From NCBI GenBank assembly GCA_044222225.1, contig JBGANR010000018.1, forward strand, positions 24,693 through 88,692: a stretch of 64,000 bases of DNA, read 5' to 3'. Positions 57,932-64,000 of the stretch are shown piece after piece; the first letter of the stretch is position 1, and every line of letters begins with the position of its first letter. This DNA is from JBGANR01 sp044222225 (GTDB lineage Bacteria; Actinomycetota; Actinomycetes; Mycobacteriales; Mycobacteriaceae). The notes below the pieces were generated by a model. That model was given only the letters and a program-made list of their open reading frames with translations, searched no databases and had not been told where the DNA came from. The position numbers and the translations under genes are program-made.

Positions 57932-58777
57932 ATGCCATCCGTCACCGTCGACGCCGCCACCCGGGCCGCCGCCTGGCACGACGCCCAGCAGGCCTGCGCC
58001 ACCGCCGGAATCGAGCTGGTAGGTGTCCACGACGCCGCCGGCTGCCACGAGACGGCCGCCGTCCTCGACCGCGTCTGGGGTGAGGCGCAGCCCGTCGACG
58101 TGCTCGTCGCGCTCGCCCACTCGGGCAACTACGTGGCGCTCGCGCAACGCGACGGGCGGTCGATCGGCGCCGCGATGGGCTTCTTCGGGCCGCCGGACAC
58201 CCCGTTCCACTCGCACGCCGTCGGCATCGTGCCGGGCGCCGTCGGCGGCGGGATCGGCCGGGCCGTCAAACTCCACCAGCGGGCGTGGTGCCTGGATCGC
58301 GGTGTCACCGCGATGGCGTGGACATACGACCCGCTCATCGCCCGCAACAGCCATTTCAACGTCCACCGGCTCGGCGCCCGTCCGGTCTCGTATCACCGGG
58401 ACTTCTACGGCGAGCTCTCCGACACCATCAACGCCGGTCAGGCGTCCGATCGCATGCTGCTGCGCTGGGATCTGCTGACGGCCGGGCCTTCCGACGCGGG
58501 CGTGCCGACGGACGAACCCGTGCACGTCGCGCTCGCCGCGTCCGGCGACGGGCCGGGGGTCTACCGACCGATGCCGGCCGACCACACGGGCGCCGTGCTG
58601 GTCGAGGTGCCGCGGGACATCGAGGGCCTGCGGCTCTCCGACCCCGTCGTCGCGGCGGCGTGGCGCGCCGCCACCCGCGCGGCGTTCACCGACCTACTCG
58701 ACGCCGGCCACACCGTCGACGACTTCGTCGAGCGGACCACCTATCTGCTGCGCCCCCGCCGAGAAGGAGATTCATGA
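57932..58777 (+). CDS. GNAT-fold N-acyl(succinyl)transferase, COG3375-like
   Basis: The 281-residue protein has a GNAT core: LVALAHSGNYVALAQRDGRSIGAAMGFFG, HSHAVGIVPGAVGGGIGRAVKLHQRAWCLDRGVTAMAWTYDPLIARN spread over residues 95-150, then the characteristic HFNVHRLGARPVSYHRDFYG. Family members pair with MenC-like racemases, and in Geobacillus such a protein succinylates D-amino acids. The stop overlaps the next start (ATGA). The transferred acyl group and acceptor are inferred. Confidence 0.82.
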   Translation: MPSVTVDAATRAAAWHDAQQACATAGIELVGVHDAAGCHETAAVLDRVWGEAQPVDVLVALAHSGNYVALAQRDGRSIGAAMGFFGPPDTPFHSHAVGIVPGAVGGGIGRAVKLHQRAWCLDRGVTAMAWTYDPLIARNSHFNVHRLGARPVSYHRDFYGELSDTINAGQASDRMLLRWDLLTAGPSDAGVPTDEPVHVALAASGDGPGVYRPMPADHTGAVLVEVPRDIEGLRLSDPVVAAAWRAATRAAFTDLLDAGHTVDDFVERTTYLLRPRREGDS

Positions 58778-59895
58778 AGCTCACCGCGCTGACCCTGCAC
58801 AGCGTCCGGATCCCGCTCGTCTCGCCGTTCACCACATCGTTCGCCACCGAGACCGACAAGGAGTGCTACCTCGTCGAGGCCCGGATGAGCGGACCGGACG
58901 GCGAGGTCACCGGGTGGGGCGAGTGCGTCGCGATGGAGTCGCCGCTGTATTCGTCGGAGTACCTCGCCGGATCGATCGACGTCACCCGGCGCTGGCTCGC
59001 GCCGCTGCTGTTCGACGTCGCCGAGCTGACCGCCGAGACCGTCGGCCACCATCTGCGGCACATCATCGGGCACCCGATGGCCAAGGCCGCCGTCGAGATG
59101 GCCGTGCTCGACGCCCAGCTCCGCGCAGAAGGGCGGTCGTTCGCGAGCTACCTGGGCGCCGTGTGCGACACCGTGCCGTCCGGGGTGTCGGTCGGCATCC
59201 AGGACACGCCCGAGGAGATGGTGCGCGTCGTCGGCGGCTATCTCGACGAGGGCTATGCCCGCATCAAGCTCAAGATCAAGCCGGGCGCCGATCTGGAGCC
59301 CGTCGCCGCCGTTCGGCGCGCGTTCGGCGACGAGGTGCCGCTGCAGGTCGATGCGAACGCCGCGTACACGCTCGTCGACGCCGCGCACCTGCGCCGGCTC
59401 GACGCGTACGGCCTGTTGCTCATCGAACAGCCGCTCGGCGAGGCGGACATCCGGCAGCACGCCGAACTCGCCCGGCTGATGACGACCCCGATGTGCCTGG
59501 ACGAGTCGATCGTCTCCGCCGAGGCGGCGGCCGACGCCATCAGCCTCGGCGCCGCGGCCGTCATCAACATCAAGCCGGGGCGCGTCGGCGGCTATCTGGA
59601 GGCGCGCCGGATCCACGACCTGTCCCGCGCCCACGGGATCGCGGTCTGGTGCGGCGGCATGGTGGAGACCGGTGTCGGACGCGCCGCCAACGCCGCGCTG
59701 GCCGCGCTGCCCGGCTTCACGCTCCCCGGCGACGTCTCGGGCTCGAACCGGTTCTTCGCCGAGGACGTCATCACCGAGGAGATCCGGATGCACGACGGCG
59801 TCGTCGACGTGCCCACGCGCCCGGGCTTCGGCGTCGAGGTGGATCCGGAGCGGCTGGCGAGGTTCACGGTCGAGCGGATCGATCTCGTGCCCTGA
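58774..59895 (+). CDS. Enolase-superfamily N-acylamino-acid racemase/o-succinylbenzoate synthase
   Basis: The 373-residue TIM-barrel enzyme has the MenC/NSAR catalytic set: K165 and K167 in RIKLKIKPG, D193 (VDANAAY), E218 (IEQPL), D243 (LDESI) and K267 (NIKPGRVGG). It starts ATG 58774, overlapping the acyltransferase. Coupling with a GNAT gene, rather than menaquinone genes, favours N-succinylamino-acid racemase activity over menaquinone synthesis, although these enzymes are often bifunctional. Confidence 0.9.
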   Translation: MKLTALTLHSVRIPLVSPFTTSFATETDKECYLVEARMSGPDGEVTGWGECVAMESPLYSSEYLAGSIDVTRRWLAPLLFDVAELTAETVGHHLRHIIGHPMAKAAVEMAVLDAQLRAEGRSFASYLGAVCDTVPSGVSVGIQDTPEEMVRVVGGYLDEGYARIKLKIKPGADLEPVAAVRRAFGDEVPLQVDANAAYTLVDAAHLRRLDAYGLLLIEQPLGEADIRQHAELARLMTTPMCLDESIVSAEAAADAISLGAAAVINIKPGRVGGYLEARRIHDLSRAHGIAVWCGGMVETGVGRAANAALAALPGFTLPGDVSGSNRFFAEDVITEEIRMHDGVVDVPTRPGFGVEVDPERLARFTVERIDLVP

Positions 59896-59901
59896 GCGGC
59901 C

Positions 59902-62463
59902 TCACGAACTCCCGATATCGACGGGCAAGACGTCGGCCACGAACCTCGGCCAATCCACATCCCGCGGATAGTTCGAATGCCCGAGGGGATAGCGCGGGTC
60001 GTACCGTTCCAGCGGCGGATCGGGAAGCCGGTATTCGTGACCGAGCTTCCAGAGGCCGGGTACCAGCGGGAATGATCGGCGTTCCTTCGATCCCGGATAA
60101 TCGCGCTTCCCATCGACTCCGACCGACCCTTCGGCACCATCTGACGGCACCAACCAATGCGCCATTCCTTCGCTCGTGTTCTCCGGGTTCACTTTCAGAT
60201 CCCATGACAGCACCGGACCACCGACCGGATCGGTGAAACGAATGAGATTGATCCAGCGCCCTCTCAGCCCTGCCATCACCGTGCAGTGGCTGTCGAACCC
60301 GAGGTAAGCGGGAAACGCACGGCCATAGGCCCATTGCAGCTGCGACCCGTACGTCAATAAACCGATCCGGTCGACGTCCGCACCTTTCTTCATCAGACGC
60401 AATACGGCCGCGTACATCAGCAACGAGCCCTGGCTGTGGCCTGACAGAACGACGACTCTCTTCGGTCGTTCTGTCAGATGCTTCTCGACCCTTTTGACGA
60501 TGTCGTTCACGGCGACGGGCGCATAACAGTGCGGCACGACGGGGTGTGCCTCACGGGGCCAGAACGACGAGAGGTCCCACAGCACACCCAGGCTCCGACC
60601 GACGCCGGTCGGATTTCTCACCGCACTGTAGATCAGCCTGCTGAGCGACACGACGACGAATGTCAACCCGACGACGCCGAGCCCGCGGAGAACATGAAGC
60701 TCGTGGCCCATCATTCCCTGGGAGTCGTCGACGCCTGACACGCACCAGGACACGACGGCGGCTATCGACGCGAGAAGAAGAACGACGGCCAACAGGAGCA
60801 AGCCTTGATGCAGGTGCTGATTGATACGCGCCACGAACCAGCGCCGCCGATATCCGCCGGTCTGTCCGAATCCGAGACGGATGTCACGCCACACGGCCTT
60901 GCTCTTCCCGCCGGCCGCGTCGGCGGGGCATGTTCCAGCCATCGCTTCAGGTATCGGTTGCCCGATGAAGCGGGCAAGGACGAACACGACCAGCGCCGAC
61001 ACGATAAGGATGGGAGCAAGTATCGAGAACACGATTCCCCACTGCAGAGCGATCGTCTGATATAGCTCCGACACCTCGAACTCCGACGAGGACCGCTCCA
61101 CTCCGAGGAACTCCAGGGGGATTCGGCCCGTCACGACGTTGGCCACCACCCTGGCAAGACCCACGCCGAAAGCCGGACCGAGAACGATCGCCGTCCAGCA
61201 GAACAACACCGGCATCCAGCCACGAAGCCACGGCCGATAGACGGCAGGAAAGTGCTTCCAAGTCTTCTCGCTCGCCTGCCACAGTGGCTTGATCAGGGCG
61301 ACAGACAGGATCAGCAGGGCGAGAACCGCCGACACGATCGCGACCCCGATCGGTGCTTCGATCCCTTTGAATCGTTCTCCCGCCGTATGCCGCGCTGCCA
61401 GCTCCGGCAGGCCGATGCACGAGACAGCCATGACCACCCATGAGACAGCCACGACGGCCACACCCGACGGTCCTGCGAACCACGAGAGCCACGCGATACG
61501 CGGCTCGGACCGGCCATCGGTATTCGCCGATCGGCCGCCGAGATTGCAGTCGACGAGCAAGGCGATGCAGACGGAGAGCACGATCGAGATCGCCGCGAAC
61601 CACCAGGCCAGAGAGCTCAGACCACCGTTCACCGGCACGCTGCCACCGCTGACCACGAGCGTCGCACCACCCGCCGCTGCCACGCCGTGCAACACCCGCA
61701 GCACCTTCGCGTCACGCATGCCGTCGTATAGGTCGTCGGCTTGCAGTCCCGGCTCGCCAACGGGCGGCGGCGCCGACCGTTGCCCGAACGCCTCGTCTTC
61801 GTTCTCCTCCGGCGTGTTCGCTTCACCCGTGTCGCGCCGGGTGAAACGTGTGATCCCGGCGCCGACGATCAAGATCAACAGAAGCACGAATCCCACGAGA
61901 AACGCCAGCCATTCCCACTTTCCACGGACGAAGTCGGCCGGCGGAATCCCTTGCAGGCATAGCGTCAGCGGCCCATCCCCCGGCGATCTTTTCATCGCCA
62001 TCTCGGCGGCGCTGCCGCCGAGACACTGGTTGGCGACGACGTCGACCGCGACCAACGACGTCTGCATCATGAACAACGCCGTGAGCAGCAGCGCGATGAC
62101 ACGAATGCACGCCCGCGCCACGAGCCACCACCTCGACGGCGTCTTCTTCGACGGCTCGCTGCGCGGACGCGGCAGCATCCATAGCGCCGTGTTTGCTATG
62201 GCGAACGGAATCAGCGCCGCCCACAACGCATACCACCAACGACCCGACGTCATCCGACCCCAGTGATAGGCTTCGACGAGCCTGTCTCGCTCCTTCACCT
62301 CTTCACCACGAGAGTTCGCACGTCGATAGAAGATGCGATCTCGGCGACTGCCGAGGGTCTTGTCGACAACGACGAATTCGCACGTGAGAATGCTGCTCGG
62401 TGGCGTCCCGCTGACACCGTGGGTACGAAGTTCGACGACGTGTTGCGCGCGACTCTCGCGCAT
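59902..62463 (-). CDS. Polytopic membrane protein with alpha/beta-hydrolase (GHSQG) module, atypical base composition
   Basis: The 853-residue protein starts with VVELRTHGVSGTPPSSIL, a block seen in large actinobacterial integral membrane proteins, continues with about ten hydrophobic segments and ends in a hydrolase module with the nucleophile-elbow GHSQGSLL and DSHCTVM/LRGRWINLIRFTDPVGG. It is noticeably lower in GC than its neighbours, with many A/T third positions. The ATG at 62463 matches the conserved start; the frame can extend to GTG 62568. Neither has a strong ribosome site. Function unknown. Confidence 0.75.
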   Translation of the reverse strand: MRESRAQHVVELRTHGVSGTPPSSILTCEFVVVDKTLGSRRDRIFYRRANSRGEEVKERDRLVEAYHWGRMTSGRWWYALWAALIPFAIANTALWMLPRPRSEPSKKTPSRWWLVARACIRVIALLLTALFMMQTSLVAVDVVANQCLGGSAAEMAMKRSPGDGPLTLCLQGIPPADFVRGKWEWLAFLVGFVLLLILIVGAGITRFTRRDTGEANTPEENEDEAFGQRSAPPPVGEPGLQADDLYDGMRDAKVLRVLHGVAAAGGATLVVSGGSVPVNGGLSSLAWWFAAISIVLSVCIALLVDCNLGGRSANTDGRSEPRIAWLSWFAGPSGVAVVAVSWVVMAVSCIGLPELAARHTAGERFKGIEAPIGVAIVSAVLALLILSVALIKPLWQASEKTWKHFPAVYRPWLRGWMPVLFCWTAIVLGPAFGVGLARVVANVVTGRIPLEFLGVERSSSEFEVSELYQTIALQWGIVFSILAPILIVSALVVFVLARFIGQPIPEAMAGTCPADAAGGKSKAVWRDIRLGFGQTGGYRRRWFVARINQHLHQGLLLLAVVLLLASIAAVVSWCVSGVDDSQGMMGHELHVLRGLGVVGLTFVVVSLSRLIYSAVRNPTGVGRSLGVLWDLSSFWPREAHPVVPHCYAPVAVNDIVKRVEKHLTERPKRVVVLSGHSQGSLLMYAAVLRLMKKGADVDRIGLLTYGSQLQWAYGRAFPAYLGFDSHCTVMAGLRGRWINLIRFTDPVGGPVLSWDLKVNPENTSEGMAHWLVPSDGAEGSVGVDGKRDYPGSKERRSFPLVPGLWKLGHEYRLPDPPLERYDPRYPLGHSNYPRDVDWPRFVADVLPVDIGSS

Positions 62464-62568
62464 CTTTTCGGATGATTGCCGCTCCCCCACACGGCGCTCG
62501 TCCGGCCTCGTATACACCTGGATCGACAGAAATTCACCAAGCGACTGATCATCATGTCCGCCCTTCAC

Positions 62569-62864
62569 TGCCGAGTGACACCAGCATAGGAGCCGTCAGC
62601 GGTTCTGTACCGCTCTCCAATACCGTGCGTAAAATGACCGACGAACCCCTAGTAGCCCGTACATCCGGCCTCGAACTCTCGTACTCGGCGGACATGAGGG
62701 CCATATCCGCGGTCTATCACACGTCTAGACCAGCGCTGCCGTCCGCTCATCGCGGCCCGCCACAGGGAAACGCGGCTTCGGCGACGTCACATCCGCCCTG
62801 CCGGACTCCGCGAACATCATCGCCGACGACACGTCGATATCCGCGGTCGGCGGCCCTTGACGCT
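62569..62864. other. Intergenic stretch of lower GC, no gene seen
   Basis: About 300 bp between the membrane hydrolase and the DUF222 gene (400 bp from the chosen start). Only a 12-bp direct repeat ATATCCGCGGTC (62703-62714, 62837-62848) stands out. No convincing open frame, promoter or terminator was recognised. Confidence 0.5.
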
Positions 62865-64000
62865 TCATTCCCGACTACGCCGGACCATCGCCGTGTACTT
62901 CGCCAGTTCCTCCTCCGGGTGGTGGCGGGTGTTGAGCGGTTCGTAGCTCGCGGCGCCGGTGCGTTTCCAGAGGACGCGCGGGGTGGTGCAGCGGCGCGGC
63001 TCGGGGCTGTCCGAGTCCCGGGTCGGCGCATCGTCGGTACCGGCACCGTCGTCACCGAACGCCTCCGATCCCCCGGTGTCGGTGTTCGGGCGTGGGGTGT
63101 CGCCGCGGCCGGTGGTCGCGTCGGTGCCGGCCGGGTCGTCGCCGGGTGGGTCGCCACGGCTCACGGTCTCGGCGGTGACGGGCCGGCCGTCGGGTCCGAC
63201 GAGGTCGGTGCGCCAGGTGCCGTCGGGGTTGAGCATCGGATGGCAACCGTCACACACCAACGTCAAATACTCGATATTCGTCAACCCGCCATCACGCCAC
63301 TCGCGAACATGATGAACCTGCGTCCGCGTGGCGGGCGCATCACACCCGGGCCGCGAGCAGCCACGCTCGGCGCCGTACAACGCGACGCGCTGATCGAAGG
63401 ACGCGAGACGTTTCCCGCGGTACAGATCGAGCGGTCGGCGTTGGTCGCAGATGGTGAGGTAGGGGTGCATCGGTTCGGCCATCCGCACCAGGTCCTTGAC
63501 CGGCAACGATCCTCCGGACGCCGTCGAGGACAGGCCGGTCTCCCGTTCCAGATCGTGGACGTCGACGGTGGCGATCACCATCACCGGTAGGCCACGATGC
63601 ACACCCAACTCGCCCGACCTGAGAACATCGCGTAGGGCGGTGGCGAGGGCGTCGTGTTGGCGTTGGGCGTTGTTCCGCCGATCCCGACGCGCCGCATCCA
63701 GCACATCCTCACTCGACGCATCAGCACCCAGCGGCTCATCGTCGGCCGGATTGTTCACCCCCGGCCGCGCGAACTTCGCCATAATCGGCTCCAGCAGGGC
63801 GCGGGCTTCCGGATCCAACTGCCCCGACAGCCTGCTCATCCCGTATGCATCCTGTTTCCCCAGGGTGAGGGCGCGTTTGCGGCGGCACACCTCATCGGCC
63901 TGCCGACGGTCGGGATCGACCAAGTTCAGGATCTTCGCGGACAGTTTCGCCACATCATCAGGGGTCATGTCCCGCGCCGCGGTCCCCAAAATCACATCAG
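62865..64000 (-). CDS. DUF222 / HNH endonuclease-domain protein, 5' end outside window
   Basis: The frame is open to the right edge and encodes the C-terminal part (at least 378 residues) of a 13E12-type protein: TAARDMTPDDVAKLSAKILNLVDPD, ALATALRDVLRSGELGVHRGLPVMVI, and HNH block ERGCSRPGC, QVHHVREW, LTLVCDGCHPMLNPDG. The C-terminal tail is Asp/Thr-rich. It belongs to the branch with the HHVREW HNH, different from the 31-kb copy (CDIDHTTDH), so the two are not recent duplicates. Confidence 0.92.
   Translation of the reverse strand, partial: DVILGTAARDMTPDDVAKLSAKILNLVDPDRRQADEVCRRKRALTLGKQDAYGMSRLSGQLDPEARALLEPIMAKFARPGVNNPADDEPLGADASSEDVLDAARRDRRNNAQRQHDALATALRDVLRSGELGVHRGLPVMVIATVDVHDLERETGLSSTASGGSLPVKDLVRMAEPMHPYLTICDQRRPLDLYRGKRLASFDQRVALYGAERGCSRPGCDAPATRTQVHHVREWRDGGLTNIEYLTLVCDGCHPMLNPDGTWRTDLVGPDGRPVTAETVSRGDPPGDDPAGTDATTGRGDTPRPNTDTGGSEAFGDDGAGTDDAPTRDSDSPEPRRCTTPRVLWKRTGAASYEPLNTRHHPEEELAKYTAMVRRSRE

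Noticed and set aside
1..64000. tRNA, rRNA or tmRNA genes
   Set aside because: Both strands were scanned by eye for cloverleaf arms and conserved rRNA words; nothing was found, although a covariance search was not possible.

Overview
This window is very GC-rich chromosomal DNA from an actinobacterium, most probably a mycolic-acid-producing member of the Mycobacteriales (Gordonia, Tsukamurella, Williamsia or a relative). The reasons are an Lsr2 nucleoid protein, an Rv0909/Rv0910-like antitoxin/toxin pair, an Rv3717-like secreted amidase, class Ib nrdHIE genes, and two DUF222/HNH (13E12-type) genes. I cannot fix the genus from sequence alone. No rRNA, tRNA, CRISPR array, intact transposase or prophage was seen.

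Layout. 1-3.3 kb: glycerate kinase diverges from an aminotransferase/2-hydroxyacid dehydrogenase pair (glycerate/hydroxypyruvate metabolism). 3.5-4.2 kb: AlkD-like DNA glycosylase. 4.2-7.7 kb: nrdH-nrdI-nrdE with a leader holding a DnaA-box-like site. 7.8-15 kb: FMN reductase/TetR pair, a phosphatase lipoprotein, NAD synthetase, an SDR, a murein amidase, a lipoprotein, the Rv0909/Rv0910-type pair and lsr2. 15-20 kb: htpG, an exported HNH nuclease and an acyltransferase-SGNH protein. 20-25 kb: TetR, then a copper-efflux operon (copZ, membrane-anchored His-rich protein, copA) behind two CsoR-type operators shared with a divergent DUF488 gene. 25-33 kb: RibD-like reductase, membrane-anchored lipase, GlsB-like protein, GH16 glucanase, an ArsR/SRPBCC pair separated only by a 16-bp palindrome, Ogt and a DUF222 gene.

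33.4-41 kb is a coherent catabolic cluster: ridA, iclR and a KDG-type kinase run left; a fold-III PLP deaminase, a D-aminoacylase-like amidohydrolase, KDPG aldolase and a GntP permease run right. Together they could take an N-acyl-D-glucosaminate-like acid to pyruvate and glyceraldehyde-3-phosphate. 41-51 kb: two regulatory or signalling blocks (a large LuxR ATPase, tandem GGDEF membrane proteins) around a phosphotriesterase-like lactonase coupled to an acyl-CoA ligase with a nearby TetR.

51-58 kb holds the most unusual genes: a 984-residue fusion of a cyclooxygenase/alpha-dioxygenase-like heme domain to a catalase-like domain, followed on the same strand by a large LuxR ATPase and a leukotriene-B4-dehydrogenase-type enone reductase. 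This is a candidate bacterial oxylipin pathway. 57.9-59.9 kb: an overlapping GNAT/N-acylamino-acid-racemase-type pair. 59.9-64 kb: a lower-GC membrane hydrolase and the 3' part of a second DUF222 gene.

Four copies of an approximately 70-bp palindromic element (3372, 25632, 34644, 44682) are scattered at gene 3' ends. One copy forms the last roughly 25 codons of the sugar kinase.
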